From Neocallimastix lanati (nom. inval.) (taxonomy: Eukaryota > Neocallimastigomycota > Neocallimastigomycetes > Neocallimastigales > Neocallimastigaceae): a stretch of 46,045 bases of DNA. The translations under genes and the position numbers were made by a program. Below are positions 1 to 12,136 of the stretch, in pieces. Every line of letters starts with the position of its first letter. The stretch's first letter is position 1. Location: positions 1-46,045 of the forward strand of contig JACVTC010000323.1 of assembly GCA_016946835.1 (NCBI GenBank), in the 5' to 3' direction. The notes beneath the pieces are model-generated. The model ran no database searches. It saw only the letters and a list, made by a program, of their open reading frames with translations, and had not been told where the DNA came from.

Positions 1-73
1 CGAAATCTAACTAAATAATAAATATTAATTATGATTAATAACTATACACTAATAAACCTATTTTTAACTACAA

Positions 74-90
74 CCTCACACTTCGCACCA
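74..90 (-). promoter_or_regulatory. Putative tRNA-type primer binding site of element I
   Basis: On the minus strand the sequence starts TGGTGCGAAG, so the plus strand ends in CGCACCA like a charged-end tRNA. It lies 8-10 nt from the LTR edge, slightly farther than in A, D and E (4-6 nt). The tRNA is not identified. Confidence 0.4.
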
Positions 91-100
91 ATTTTTAATG

Positions 101-607
101 TGATATTCTTTATGTTGTAGCTGGTTTAATAAGTGTATTTGAGTTTATTAATAATTTTTATTAATATTTATTTTATAATTACAATATTATTTCTACTAAA
201 GAAAAACAAAAACAAGAATAAGAATTAATATTAATTATACTGTAAAGTATTAATAATATATAATTATTATAATTAATATATATATATAAATATAATATAT
301 ATATAAATAAATAATAATTTTTAATATGAATAATATATAAATAATATAAACTATTATATTAATTATAAATACTTTAATAATTATAAACTTTAATAATTTA
401 AAAATAAGAAGTATAATTTAATATTTAAGAAATATATATATAAGGAATATAATAATATATACAAAATATAATAATATAAAATATATAATAATATAAAATA
501 TATAAACAATATAAATTATTATAAATAATAAGATATAAATTTAATATCTGAATATACAAATATTCAAATATACAAATATTGTTGCTACACATATTTGTTT
601 TATATCA
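101..607 (-). repeat. LTR of the G/I family (element I)
   Basis: Starts TGATATTC and ends TATATCA on the plus strand. It matches 617-778 joined to 37260-37565, with small indels, so the two copies are diverged and old compared with the other LTR pairs in the window. Confidence 0.7.
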
Positions 608-616
608 GTTATAATG

Positions 617-778
617 TGATATTCTTTATGTTGTAGCTGGTTTAATAAGTGTATTTGAGTTATTAATAATTTTTTATTAATATTTTATTATAATTACTAA
701 AGAAAAACAAAACAAGAATAAGAGTTAATATTAATTATACTGTAAAGTATTAATAATATAATTATAAATAAATATATA
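617..778 (-). repeat. Left part of the 3' LTR of element G
   Basis: Matches 101-265 of the I LTR and stops where element A begins. The rest of this LTR is displaced to 37260-37565, with a few bases left between A, S1, E and S2 (26718-26720, 27625, 36873-36878). One LTR has thus received A, S1, E and S2. Confidence 0.7.
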
Positions 779-1483
779 TGATATGGGCACAGATCACACA
801 CAATATTTTAAAAACACAATATTAAATATTATAAATAAATTTTTATTAGTTTAAAAGTATTTTATAAATTTTTATTTTATTTTATTGTCGTCCTTTTTCA
901 AAAGAAAGAAAATTTCTTCCTTTTATAGTTTTTTACATGAATCTTGAATTGAACAATAACATATATATTTATTTATATTATTCTATTATGAATGTTATTT
1001 TAATATTAATATATTTTAAAATTAACCTATTCTAAAGTATCTATTTTAAAATATAGTTGTATAATTATTAATGATTTATTTATATTTAAAATTTTAACTA
1101 TCTATTCTAATAATGTTTTAATTTATCAATTAATATATAATTTAATATTCTTGTAAATTATTAATATTATATTCTCATAAAGTTTATTATTGTAAAAAGA
1201 ATACAGAAAATAATAATCTATTTTATAGAAAATAATAAAAATAATAGTTAGTATTGTCAATCGATTTAATTTTATACAGAATTAAATATTTCTGTATTTA
1301 TTTTATTAAAAACAATTTATAGATAATTATTTTTATTATAAATAATTTTATTATAAATAATTTTTTTTTTTATTATAACTATTTTAATTTTAAATAATTT
1401 CATTATTATAAACATTTTATATTTTTTTATTTTTATCATTATTATATATGCTTATTTGAGGTAAATAAGCTAGTTCCGGATCA
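779..1483 (-). repeat. 3' LTR of element A
   Basis: Plus strand begins TGATATGGGC and ends CCGGATCA. It pairs with 26013-26717. Confidence 0.92.
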
Positions 1484-1523
1484 GAATCTCCCCGCTTAAC
1501 TATGGACTTCGTCCCTTGAAGTC
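1484..1523 (-). promoter_or_regulatory. Polypurine tract and adjacent hairpin of element A
   Basis: On the minus strand AAGCGGGGAGATTC abuts the 3' LTR. Just upstream is a hairpin: plus-strand stem GACTTC 1505-1510 with GAAGTC 1518-1523 and a 7-nt loop. Its sequence overlaps the last integrase codons. Element E has the same stem at 28112-28130. Confidence 0.7.
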
Positions 1524-2711
1524 TCATTGTGCCATGTATAATAATGAATTAGGTTTTTCTTATGGACATTTCTATCAGCAATTTCACCAGTAAGTGGGTC
1601 ACATAATATTGCTGTATTAAATTCCATCTTGACAATTTTCATTGGTCCAATATAATAAGGATCGAGCTTTTTGCGTGAAAAATTACGGATTAAAACTAAG
1701 TCTCCTTTTTCAAAAGTAGATTTCATTGAATCTTTTTGTCTTCGTCTATTTTCCCATAATTTATTAGCATTATTAATATTATTGGTAGCTTCTAAAATCC
1801 ATCTCCAATGAGTAGTAAATTTCCTAATTAAATATTCTTCTGTTGTTTCATGAATATGTCTATCATTTATATCTAACGATAACTCGAAAGGTTGAAGATC
1901 GGTTCTACCATAAAGAAGTTCGAAACTACTGAATTTAGTAACTTCACTTTTGCATGTTCTAAGGGCTCAAAGTGCACTTGGTAGAATTTCATCCCAATCC
2001 TTCTGATTGTTTCCCAATAACCTTAAATATTTTCCAATTGCGCGATTTCGGTTTTCAACTTGGCCATTACTTTCAGGGTGATAGGTGCTTGTGTAATGTA
2101 CATAAACACCATATAAATCTAAGAATCCTTTCGTTGTGTCTGAAGTAAATTGAGGTACATTATCGGTAATTAATACTTCCGGAATACCATGACGTGAAAA
2201 TACTCTTGTTAAAAATTTTATTACATCATTTGATTCAATAGTTATGAGTGGTTCAGCTTCCACCCACTTAGTGAAATAATCAACAAGTACTATAATATAT
2301 TTGTTTTTTGATTTGGTTTCGGGGAGGGGACCAATAATATCGAGGCCAACTCGACGAAAAGGGGATTCTGGTGTAGTAGCATGATTTTCAGTTCCTATAT
2401 TAGCTGGTTGAGGTCTATTCAACTGGCATTGATGACATGTTTTAACTAGAATTTCCACATCTTTGCTCATATTTTCCCAATAGTAATTCTTCTTCAATCT
2501 ATTATAGGTTTTATGAAAACCTTCATGTCCTACGTTATGTGCAGATAATAATAGTTCAATTTTTTCTTCTTTATCGTCAATAACTTTCCTTAATTTATTG
2601 TTTTCTTTGTAATATTTTACATCATCAATAGTTACAATTTTTCTTTTAAGGAATTCTTTAATTGATTTGCTTAAGTTTATTTCATTATTATTTGTATTAA
2701 TGGAATTCGTA
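1496..2711 (-). pseudogene. pol: Element A integrase (3' part of pol), frameshifted and nonsense-mutated
   Basis: Reading the minus strand from about 2700, one frame carries the integrase HHCC zinc site (histidines in AHNVGHEGFH, cysteines in CHQC), then the catalytic core with DIIGPLP, VDYFTKW, ITDN and ESNGQVENRN, and a C-terminal GP-type module ending near 1496. Two breaks separate it from a working enzyme. A frameshift near 2700-2713 detaches it from RNase H. A TGA stands where element D has a Trp codon (after LPSAL, near 1964). The segment after the TGA continues in the same frame to 1496. The catalytic D-D-E residues are still present. Homology to the intact D integrase is clear throughout. 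Confidence 0.88.
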
Positions 2712-2712
2712 A

Positions 2713-5261
2713 TTAGAATTTTTGATTTTCTTCTTTATTTAATGGTAATCGTGAAAGAGCATCGGCGACCACATTTTTCTTTCCAGGTTCATATTTGACA
2801 ATGACATTTAGCATACTCAAGGTAACAACCCATCTCATTTGTCTAGCGTTATTAGGTTCTTTGTTATTGTTAAATAACCCGACTAGGGGTTTATGATCGG
2901 TAAAAAGAATTGTTTTAAAATTATTAAGGTATGATTTAAATTTTTTTGTACAATAGAAAGCAGCAGTTCCTTCAATATCTGTTACGCTGTAATTTAATTC
3001 ATATTTCTTTAATGTACGACTAACATAAAATATAGAGTGTTCAACTCCTTCATTATCTTTTTGGATTAATACACCACCCAACCCGTCATATGATGCATCT
3101 GTTCTTATTATAAATTGTTTATCGAAATTTGGAAAACTAAGTATTGGAGCTTTTACTAATTTTTCTTTTAGTTCATGGAAAGCATTTTCTTCTGTCTGGG
3201 TCCATTGAAATTTTGTATTTTTCTTCTGTAATTTATATAATGGTTGAGCAATGCTTGAATAATTTTTAACAAACTTTCTGTAATACCCCACGGCACCCAA
3301 AAAAGAACGTAATTGAGTTAAATTAGTTGGTGATTTCATAATTTTAATTGAATCAACTTTCTTTTGTACTGTTTTAATGCCTTCAGTAGTTAGAAGATGA
3401 CCTAAGACTTGAACTTCTTTTTTCAAAAAGTGACATTTTGAGAGATTAACTTTAAGACCATTTTCTTTGATAATATTGAAAATATCTTGGAGATTCTTTA
3501 AGTGTTCTTCCAAGCTGCATGAAAAGATTACTAAATCGTCCATGTAGACAAACATACATTTTCCTATTAAAGGTAAAAATATTCTATTCATCTCCCTTTG
3601 GAAAGTAGCGGGAGCATTACATAATCCGAATGGCATTACTTTAAAATTATAATTTCCATAAATGGTAGTAAAACATGTTTTATCCCTATCTTCCTTTTTC
3701 ATTGGAATCTGGTGGAATCCGGAAAATAGATCAAGCGTAGACAGAAATTTTACATCATTACCTACTGAGTATAATATTTCTTCAATATATGGTAATGGGT
3801 AGGCATCCTTCTCTGTGATATCATTGAGCTTCCGATAGTCAACGCACATTCTCCATGTACCATTATTTTTAGGTACAAGAACAACTGGAAAAGACCAAGA
3901 AGATTGAGAAGGCTCGATGAGTCCATTATCTCGGAGTTTTTGAATTTCTTCTCTTAAGATCTCCATTTTCTTTTTGTCGGCAATTCTATATTTCCTCTGC
4001 TTAATAGGTTTTTGATTTGGATTTAACTTAATTTCATGAACTAATAGTTTCGATTTTCCCAAATCATCAGTGCTGATAGCTAGTAATTCTTCGTTGTTTT
4101 CTAATAATTGTTTAAGGGCTTGTCTTTTGTCTTCATCTGTTCCCTCAATGATTTCTTCTATTAATTCTTCCTTAGATTTATTCTTATTATCATTAATAAA
4201 GATCTTCTCGTATTGATCTTGGGTACATAAAAGATATTCTATAGCTGCATCATCATTTTCAATATAATTATTATTTAAGAAATTTTCATTTTTCGAATTT
4301 ATTACATTATTTTTATTTATATCAATAAAATCATCATTTCTATTTATGTTTATATTTATATTAAAGTCAAAATTTTCATTTGAGTCAATATTATTATTAT
4401 TATTAGTTAAATTTTTATTTTTATCTAAGTCAATATCTTCATTTAAATTAATAGAATTTTTATTGTTATTCGGTTTAATATTTTTATTGAAGTTCTCATT
4501 TTTATTTAAGCCATTATTTAAACCATTTTCTTTATTGAAATTATTACTTTTATTCAAATTCTTATTTTTATTCGAATTCTTATTTTTATTTAAACCATTA
4601 TTTTTGTTTAAATCATTGTTTTTATTATCACAATATAATTCATTACTATTATTTCCTTTCAAATAATTTATTTCATTTACATTATCGTTGGAATTTAGAT
4701 CATTAAAATCGTTATTAAATTCCTCGTAATGAAGGGTAGAAACATTTTCAATACTTCCAATTTTTTTAATATCGTCTAATTTTTGATATAAATTATTGTC
4801 TGTAAAATCGATAATCAATTTCATATGTCTCAAAGTATCAACACCAATTAATACATTAAATATATCATCTTTTTCAATGAGTCTGAAAATTTCTTTAAGA
4901 GTAATATCTCCTATGGTTATTTCAATCTCGAAAAGTTTGGAGACTATGGTTTCATTATTGAATGCTTGAAGAATAGTTTCTTTTATCTGTGATAAAGGAC
5001 TTATATTTATGTTATTTCTTATTAGAAAACTTTTAGTAATCAAGTTAATGCTAGAACATGAATCTAAGTATATAATTGTATCAACTCCTTCAACTTTTCC
5101 ATGAGTTTTTACTATTTTATCTTGTTTAATAGTTGATAATATATCTTCTTCGTTATAAATGGCTTCATTAATTGTAGTCATCGTTGTTAGCTTAAGAGAT
5201 TTAGACAATTCTGTTCTTAATTTAGGATTCAAATCTAGTAATTGTCCAATTGTTATGTTGG
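2713..5261 (-). pseudogene. pol: Element A pol: protease, reverse transcriptase and RNase H segment
   Basis: An open stretch of about 839 codons from the ATG at 5232. The protease active site reads D-S-C-S at about residue 57, with a later VLIGVDTL motif. An Asn/Lys/Asp-rich linker of about 150 residues follows. Reverse transcriptase shows RMCVDYRKLN and YMDD near residue 562. RNase H shows RTDAS, FTDHK and VVADALSR. It is a Pol polyprotein segment, not a stand-alone gene: it stops at 2713 by frameshift before integrase, and its 5' continuation lies at 23466-23916 beyond element B. Removing B and one copy of its 5-bp TSD makes the two pieces read in one frame. In life the protein would be made as Gag-Pol by frameshifting. 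Confidence 0.9.
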
Positions 5262-5905
5262 TGTAACGGAGGTGCTTCTATTGTAAAGGCGGGATGAGAT
5301 ATAGAAACACAGAAAGGAGAAAACTCAATAGGTTTACACTATCTGTATAAATAATTCGTTTTATTAGAAATATTTTTTATTAATTATAAAATTTAAAATA
5401 ATTATTAATATTAATCAACAAGGTAATATTTCGAATTACTTATACGTTAATTATTATTATTAAAAGCACGAAGAAAAATATTTTCATTCGTGAAGTTCGC
5501 ACTATTTATACTTTTAACGGAAAAACAGTTTTAACATGTAAAAATAATTTTAAAGAAATATTTAGAAATATGTTTGTAGTAATTAATAATGTAAAGTTTC
5601 TAGAATATAGATTTTAATTGATGAAAATGAATCTTATCAAAAAAGAATAAAATAATTTATATAATAAGAATTTCTAAATTCATTTCGGTTGAATTACGAA
5701 CCGAAAGAATCTTTAACTTTCTATAATTTTATACAGAAAGAATATTCAAGAAGATATTATTAATAATTAATAAAATAATTAATAAAATAATTATTTATGC
5801 AAAATGGGTTGAGGTGTGAGTCGAACCCATGAAGTATTGGTCATGGTCAATGTAACTAACCATTGAACCAAAGTTCTAATTTTACTAACTGAAGATTTCG
5901 TTACA
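5262..5905 (-). repeat. 3' LTR of element B
   Basis: Plus strand TGTAACGG to CGTTACA; the ends are inverted repeats of at least 7 bp. It pairs with 22817-23460. Confidence 0.95.
5817..5870 (-). promoter_or_regulatory. tRNA-like A-box/B-box pair in the B LTR (3' copy)
   Basis: On the minus strand an A-box-like TGGTTCAATGG lies at 5870-5860, 36 nt into the LTR. A B-box-like GGTTCGACTCA lies at 5827-5817, starting 43 nt after the A-box start, the spacing found in real tRNA genes. A full cloverleaf does not fold, so this is a tRNA-like Pol III promoter candidate rather than a tRNA gene. Confidence 0.6.
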
Positions 5906-5940
5906 TGGTCCGCCTCCAGGATTCGGATACCAGACGAATC
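5906..5940 (-). promoter_or_regulatory. Polypurine tract and conserved hairpin of element B
   Basis: Minus strand: GGAGGCGGACCA abuts the LTR. Directly upstream is a stem with plus-strand arms GATTCG 5920-5925 and CGAATC 5935-5940 and a 9-nt loop containing CTGG in the mRNA sense. The same design occurs in C and F. Confidence 0.75.
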
Positions 5941-6237
5941 TAACAGTTAGGCATAACTTACACTAAAATTAAGCAAACTAAACTAAACTAAACTAAATTA
6001 AACTAAACTAAACTAAACTAAAATAAAATAAAAATAATAATTAATCATTTTATAGTACGAACTTTTTTGAATAAAATTACATGATATTAATAAAGTTACA
6101 TGAATATAATATATAATAAGAATACATGAATATTAATAATATTTAATAATATAAAATAATATTTAGTAATATTGATATTAATAAATTAATATAAGTTTGA
6201 TATTAATAAAGTAAAGATTCATTTTCAAGTTTTAATT

Positions 6238-8676
6238 TTAGTTATTTTTGTTAAATTCTTTTAAGAGTTTGGGGCAATTTAAATTTTCTTCGGGTTCCCA
6301 AGATGCTTCAGATAAAGGATAACCTTTCCATTTAATAAGATATTGAGTTTTGCCATAATGTTTTCTTTTATCAAGAATTTTTTCAACTTCGTATTCTTCT
6401 TCATTGTCAATAATTATCGGTGGTGGTGGTTCTTTCTTTCGTCCATAGTGATCTTCATAAAATGGTTCAAGTTCAGAAACATGTATTACAGGATGGATTC
6501 TGATTTCTTTTGGTAAGTCTAACTTATATGAAACGGGAGAAATTTTCTTAATGATTTTATATGGACCAAGTTTTCTAGGTTTAAGTTTTTTATTTCCATT
6601 ATGAATTATAAGTGAACTATTAATCCACACTTTATCACCAGATTTAAAGTTTGGAGCTTCAATACGATGTTTGTTTGCAAATTCTTCTTGCTTTTTTCTT
6701 GCTTGTTGTAAATTTTCACTAAGTGTTTTAAATAATTCTGAAAAATCTTTTGTAAATTCATCAGCTCTAGGAACATCTGTACTGTTTGGAATTGATGGTG
6801 AATATCTTGGATTATATCCATAGTTTGCATAAAAAGGTGAGTGCTTAATTGATTCTTGAATTGAATTATTATAACTGAATTCTGCTAGGAATAAAAAATT
6901 ATACCAATCAGAACCTTTAAAGTTTGAATAACATCTTAAGTATTGTTCAATAACGGAGTTCACCCTCTCCGTTAAACCATTGGTTTGGTGATGGAAGGGA
7001 GAAGCAAGTTTCGTTGTGATATTGAAAGATTTACAAATAGCTGACCAAAATTTTGAAGTGAATTGAGAATCTTTATCGGAAAAAAAATCGGAGGGTGGTT
7101 TATGAATACGGAAGAGGTCATTTATGTCTTTCTTGGGAACAAATAAAACAGAAGCAGCAGCTGGAGATTTAGATTTTCTAATAAATTTTTTGTTTTCATT
7201 TTCTTTAATATATTTCTTCGAAGCTAGAGGTTCTTTTACAGTTAAGGGGTAGATTGGGTCATAATGAAGTTTTTCATTTTGTTTGGGTTTAATCTCGCTA
7301 TCAAAAGGACAATAAGGAGGTGATTCATTAGTGTATATTTCACTGAAAGTGTCTATAAATGGAAGTAATTTTTTTGGTAATGATTTGCTTATTTTATTAT
7401 TGATTTCTTCATTTTCATTTTTGTCATTTTGTTTAGTAGTATTTAAAGGAACATAAGAAGTAAAGGAGTTAGGGATGATTAAACAATTTTCAATGCAATA
7501 ATTGGAATTAAATCTTAAGACTTTATTTTTGAAGTCAATGTCGGGATTGTGAGTAGAAATCCATTCGAAACCTAAAATAGCACAATAAGAAGGAAGGTCA
7601 ACCACATAGAATTGAGTCTTACATTTATGGTTATTATAAGTGATGGAAATAGGAAGAGTTTTTCCAAGAATAGTTTGCTTTCCACCGATGCCAGATACCT
7701 TAGGGAAATTAGTTTTAGTTGAATACGGGATATTATTTTCTTTAATATAGTAGATATCCATTAAATTGATTTGAGAACCGGTATCGAGAAGAATTTTAGC
7801 AGTAGAATTTGTATTATCAATACTTAAAGAAAATTCGTAAATAGGAAGATTTGAGTTAGAAACTCTAGGTCTAGAAATAGGTTTTGATTCGGGATTAGAA
7901 ACATAAGTGCTACTTGATGAAGGTTTATTTTTGTATTTATTTTTAAGTGGACAATTGTCGAGAGAATGTTCAGAGGATCCACAATACAAACAAAGATTTT
8001 CTCTTCTTCTTCTTTCTTTTTCTTCTTGAGATAGAGGTCCATGAGGCTTGGATTTAAATTGTTTTTGGAAAAAGAATGATTTTTTGCCTTTTTTATTTTT
8101 ATTATTAGTACTATTATTTGAATTTTGACCTTGAAGATTGGAGAATTGTCTGTGAGTAGAAATACGATTATCGATTCTCGATGCAATTGTTTGCATAGCA
8201 AAGAGGGTTTGAGGTCCAGGAAACATTTCTAAAATTCTAGTAGCAATATGGTCATGTAGACCGGCAAGAAAGGCGTCCATCTTGGCTTCTTCATTCCAAG
8301 AAGATTCATCGGCGTATTTATTAAATTCTAAAATATAATTTCTGACTTCACCAATTCGTTTTTGTTTGATTGTTCTTAATTTCTGGTTGGCAATAAAGGT
8401 AGAGTCGTAGCTTCCAAATACTGATTTTAATCTAGCAATGAATTGATTATAATTAAGGAGACAAGGATCTTGGTTTTCAATAAGGGTAGCAGCCCAATTC
8501 ATGGCGTTTCCATACAAACGAGAAATGATATAGATTACTTTAGCTTCATCGTTTGCAAATCTTTCCGGTTGAATCATAAAAATAAGTTCCATTTTAGCTA
8601 GAAATCCTTTAAAGAATCGACGATCACCAGCAAAACCGTCCTTAAAAGTAGGATTTTCTTGGTTATAGTTGTCCAT
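6238..8676 (-). CDS. gag-pol: Element B Gag-protease-truncated integrase-chromodomain polyprotein (RT deleted)
   Basis: A single 812-residue frame. The N-terminal 190 residues are a retrotransposon Gag domain. A CCHC knuckle ([14 protein letters not shown]) lies near residue 230. The protease has a canonical D-T-G-S near residue 302. The frame then reaches the region just before RT ([13 protein letters not shown]) and jumps without a stop into the second half of the integrase core (DKDSQFTS, then TNGLTERVN), followed by a GPY-type module and a chromodomain at about 757-812 ([26 protein letters not shown]). RT, RNase H and the first integrase Asp are absent. An intact relative would be expected to be several hundred residues longer. 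Gag, protease and chromodomain should still be produced, while polymerase and integrase must come from another copy. The start ATG follows a structured leader. Confidence 0.9.
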   Translation of the reverse strand: MDNYNQENPTFKDGFAGDRRFFKGFLAKMELIFMIQPERFANDEAKVIYIISRLYGNAMNWAATLIENQDPCLLNYNQFIARLKSVFGSYDSTFIANQKLRTIKQKRIGEVRNYILEFNKYADESSWNEEAKMDAFLAGLHDHIATRILEMFPGPQTLFAMQTIASRIDNRISTHRQFSNLQGQNSNNSTNNKNKKGKKSFFFQKQFKSKPHGPLSQEEKERRRRENLCLYCGSSEHSLDNCPLKNKYKNKPSSSSTYVSNPESKPISRPRVSNSNLPIYEFSLSIDNTNSTAKILLDTGSQINLMDIYYIKENNIPYSTKTNFPKVSGIGGKQTILGKTLPISITYNNHKCKTQFYVVDLPSYCAILGFEWISTHNPDIDFKNKVLRFNSNYCIENCLIIPNSFTSYVPLNTTKQNDKNENEEINNKISKSLPKKLLPFIDTFSEIYTNESPPYCPFDSEIKPKQNEKLHYDPIYPLTVKEPLASKKYIKENENKKFIRKSKSPAAASVLFVPKKDINDLFRIHKPPSDFFSDKDSQFTSKFWSAICKSFNITTKLASPFHHQTNGLTERVNSVIEQYLRCYSNFKGSDWYNFLFLAEFSYNNSIQESIKHSPFYANYGYNPRYSPSIPNSTDVPRADEFTKDFSELFKTLSENLQQARKKQEEFANKHRIEAPNFKSGDKVWINSSLIIHNGNKKLKPRKLGPYKIIKKISPVSYKLDLPKEIRIHPVIHVSELEPFYEDHYGRKKEPPPPIIIDNEEEYEVEKILDKRKHYGKTQYLIKWKGYPLSEASWEPEENLNCPKLLKEFNKNN

Positions 8677-9677
8677 ATTGAAATAAATAAGGTAGAGTAG
8701 AATAAGTTTTCAAAGATAAAGAATAGGCGGTAGAATCCAGAAGTTCCCAAAGTGGTAGTAGAGATTCCAATAATCCAAAAGGTAGATAGGTAGTAGAGAT
8801 TCCAAAAGTTCAAAAGTTGTTTATTGGTAGGTTTCCAAGGTTAATGGATAAGAACACAAAATTTTAATAACACTTAATAATATTTTATAATTGAATATTT
8901 CTATTTTATAATTATTTATCAAAAATTACTGAAATATAAACTAGATTATATAGTATTGGACCAACTAAATATATAATCTATCAAAGTTTTATACGATAAG
9001 TTCCTTTAGCCTTTTAGTGATAACGCAGATAAAATCGATTGTTAATGTCTTATAGACAAAAGGAAGTAATATTGTTAGATTCTTTATTATATCTAACTTA
9101 TTGTTAGCTGAAAAGAATAAAACAAATTATTTTCCCCTATATCAATAGTATCTGAACACTAAAATGTTACGAAAACAGAGACCAACTTCTGTCGCTTTGG
9201 AAGTCGTATAAACCTTATATTTATATTTTAATCTTTGTTTTCTTAATTATAAAATTATAATATTAATTATAAAATTATTGATTGATAAAATAGAATAGTA
9301 CTATTGACTCACAACTATAGAAAAAACCGTCAGTACTATTATAACTAGTGCCGCGAGTAAGCACGAAATAAAATTTTAAAATACTATATAGTTTTAATCT
9401 TACGCCTTCGGTGACGTAAGCTCCTTATTCGCCAGAGTTGTTGCAAACCTAGAACCGTTTTCCTTTATAATAGGCTACGGTGCTCTCTTATAGAGTTTTA
9501 CCTAGTCTAGAACCAAATCTATTCGTCGAGTGCAACACTAAAGAAGACAATTCTTCTAACTCTGTATATGAGCTCTATTCGCTCGTATAAACGCTTTTTA
9601 AATAAATAAATAAAAAAAAAAAATAAAATTGAACAGGTTTTTCTTGCTATTATTTCAAGCAAGTAATTTATTAAAAT
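8677..9677 (-). other. Element B 5' leader, gag-proximal half
   Basis: There is no ORF. The first 180 bp beside gag contain degenerate copies of a TAGAGATTCCAA-type repeat that resembles the 40-bp repeats of element C. The structured RNA domain lies at 9399-9564. An A-rich stretch and the C target site (9673-9677) close the segment. The leader resumes at 21950. Confidence 0.75.
9399..9564 (-). ncRNA. Conserved structured RNA domain in the B leader
   Basis: Minus-strand (mRNA sense) order: stem arm CAGAGTT (9564-9558), about 118 nt, arm AACTCTG (9439-9433), core GCGAATAAGGA (9432-9422), then a hairpin with stem CTTACGTC/GGCGTAAG and loop ACCGAA (9420-9399). The same order and core recur in D (11353-11559) and H (44844-45029), with different stem sequences that still pair. 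Its function is unknown; it lies about 720 nt upstream of gag. Confidence 0.65.
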
Positions 9678-10264
9678 TGTAACGAATATTGGAATATCCG
9701 TGTTTTAAAGAGTGTAACACAATAGGTAAGCACTTTTTGATTAATAAGTAATTTGGTTTTTTAAAATATAGTTTTATTAATTAAGAAATTTAAAAATATT
9801 AATTATATAGATTAATTATTGTAATATTTCGAATTACTTATTAATTAATTCAATAATTAATAAAAACACAATTTTTTAGAATCTTTTGGCTGCGAAATTC
9901 ACTCCTATTTATAGTTTTTCAAAATTTAAATCCATAAAAATTTAAAACCATAAAATCATTAAAAAGTTTCATAAAAATTGATTATTTTCGGTTAAAAAGA
10001 ATCTAAAAGAAATAATGATAAAAGATAAATTAAAATAGAATTTCTATCTGATTTGTTTCTATTAATTTCTAAGAATGTCTTTTGTTAATTTTTTCAGAAA
10101 TTTATACAGAAACAAATACAGAAACAAATACAGAAATGAAGTATAAAAATTCTTTAAAATTTAAATGATGTAAAATTTTAGTAAAGGTGTGAGTCGAACC
10201 CTAGTGGTTCAGGCTGAGGTCATAGTGACTAACCACTATGCCAGCATTCTAATTTCTAATTTTT
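9678..10264 (-). repeat. 3' LTR of element C, main part (split by element D)
   Basis: Matches 21344-21930. The remaining 14 bp lie at 18285-18298, on the far side of element D. Confidence 0.93.
10190..10243 (-). promoter_or_regulatory. tRNA-like A-box/B-box pair in the C LTR (3' copy)
   Basis: Minus-strand A box TGGCATAGTGG (10243-10233) fits the TGGCNNAGTGG consensus exactly. B box GGTTCGACTCA (10200-10190) starts 43 nt later. The insertion of D separates it from the LTR end. Confidence 0.6.
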
Positions 10265-10763
10265 TGATAAGAATGTACTAAATAATGCATTCTTAATTAA
10301 ATCTACGATTTATTTCTAATACATTATGTGTACATTATTATTTTTGTACTTTAATAAATTTTTAAATCCAAAGATCAAAAATTAAATCAAATATTATATT
10401 AAACTTTATATTTTTATATTAAATCTTATATTAAAAGTAATATTTTTATATATTTAAAACTTATATTAGCAATATTAATAATAAATCTTATTTTTTTTTT
10501 TATATTAATAATGAAAATTTATATTAATAATATTTTTATATATTGATAATTAAAAATTTATATATTATATTTTAACTTTTTATTATAAAATTTTATATCG
10601 AAATGTTTTATTTTATATTGAAAAATATTTTATTTTATTAAAAACCTTTATATTAGAATAGTATTTTTATTTTTATTTGAATATTTTAACAGATTGTAAT
10701 AAAAATTATAGCCAATTAAATAAATTCTTATTAGTAATATTTTAGATATTTTTAAATAAATAA

Positions 10764-10817
<54 letters not shown>

Positions 10818-11115
10818 TTTTATTAATATTATAAATGTATTTTATTTATATTGTTATAATTAAATTTTATATAATTAATTATAAAAATCAATTTAAATTT
10901 AATAGTTTTTAAAAAAAAAAATAAATAAAATGTAATTTAGTGGCAAGAACAACTTTTATGCCTTGAAAAAAAGTATAAATAGTTGTAAATTTTGCTACTA
11001 ATTTTTAAATATCATCAAATAAAATCAAATAAATTTATAAATAAAAATAATAAATAAATAAATAAAATTTGTGTTTCCTTACTTTATTTTTATTTAATTC
11101 TCTAAAACCTTAACA
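10265..11115 (+). repeat. 5' LTR of element D
   Basis: TGATAAGAATG to CCTTAACA. It contains a 50-A run at 10766-10815 that would lie on the sense strand. Confidence 0.93.
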
Positions 11116-11121
11116 TTTATA

Positions 11122-11138
11122 TGGTGGAGATATCGGGG
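11122..11138 (+). promoter_or_regulatory. tRNA-type primer binding site of element D
   Basis: TGGTGGAGATATCGGGG, 6 nt after the 5' LTR. It is complementary to a tRNA 3' end CCCCGATATCTCCACCA. The tRNA is not identified. The A and E sites share TGGTGGAGA but differ inward. Confidence 0.8.
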
Positions 11139-11352
11139 AATTAAATAGAAATAATAGTAAATAACATAGATTTTTTTTTAATTTTTTTTTTATTTTATAT
11201 TGATAAACAAGTAAGTCGTTAATCCTTTGATTAACCCATGGCGCTTGTTTGATATATATATATAAAAAAAATTTTTTTTAAATAAGTAAAATTAAGATTC
11301 TAAAAAAACAAATTTTGTAAAATTATAACAAGGAGCGGATAGAGCTCATACA

Positions 11353-11559
11353 CAGTGTATTCTCAGATAGCAACAAATTAACTCTATTCATAGTAGGTTA
11401 TTGAATAGTAGTTAATTTGGAGATTAATTGGAAAGTAGACGAAGGTATTTGGTTACCGACCCGGTAATAATAGTTCAACCTTCAACGTTTCAACACACGA
11501 AGGTGCGGGTACTTTCCAAGCACTGGCGAATAAGGAGCTTACGTCACCGAAGGCGTAAG
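11353..11559 (+). ncRNA. Conserved structured RNA domain in the D leader
   Basis: Arm CAGTGT (11353-11358) pairs with GCACTG (11520-11525, one G-U). Then come core GCGAATAAGGA (11526-11536) and a hairpin with stem CTTACGTC (11538-11545), loop ACCGAA and GGCGTAAG (11552-11559). The core and terminal hairpin are identical to B, while the long-range stem differs in sequence but is retained. It lies about 950 nt before gag. Confidence 0.65.
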
Positions 11560-12136
11560 ATTGTTTTTTTTATATAATTTTTTTTACTTTTCTTTGTGCT
11601 AGTTATAAGGCACTTTATTATATAAAGTATCAGACTTTGGCTAACTTCGCCATTTAAATTTTTTTTATTTTTTTTTTATTACTGGTACTTTATTTGTTAT
11701 ATAATTCCTGTAATAGAATCTTAATTTACTTTGAAAATATTGTGTTTTTAGTTAATTTTTATTAGTTAATAAAAATATTATTGAATACTTTTAAAATTTT
11801 TTTATTCCGTACATAGATTATCGGATTAAGTTTATCCTACATAGTAATTGGGCTAGTGGGCTCTGAACTGCTATATTTTATATTGAATATAGTAATCGTG
11901 GCACACGCGTGGCATGACACCATTAGGTAAGCTGCACGTCAGACAGTGTGTACTATCAGATTGTACGACAATAAAGATTATTTTTTTGTATTTAATAATT
12001 ATAATTAATTAATAATTTTATTAGCTATAACAATACAATATTTATCGTTTAAAAAGAAAAATTTTTGAAAGGTGAAAATAATAAATAAAACTTTGCTTCT
12101 AAATTTATTACTACAAATATACTAAATTACAAAATT

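Larger units (their letters stand above)
1..607 (-). mobile_element. Element I: 5' end of a minus-strand LTR retrotransposon leaving the window
   Basis: Positions 101-607 are a full LTR, recognised because a second copy (the G 3' LTR) starts at 617 and, once later insertions are removed, ends at 37565. To its left the plus strand at 74-90 reads like a tRNA 3' end finishing in CCA, placed as a primer site for a minus-strand element. The LTR is therefore read as the 5' LTR of an element whose body lies left of position 1. Positions 1-73 would be its leader and show no ORF. The I and G LTRs are only 9 bp apart. The LTR is seen directly; the assignment of an off-window body is inference. Confidence 0.55.

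Noticed and set aside
4346-4666. Hydrophobic plus-strand ORF resembling a membrane protein
   Set aside because: Antisense reading of the Asn/Lys-rich linker of A pol.
9399-9564. Hammerhead or other known small ribozyme in the leader domain
   Set aside because: The conserved CTGANGA and GAAA hammerhead parts are absent, and I could not match twister or HDV-like cores; left as unknown.
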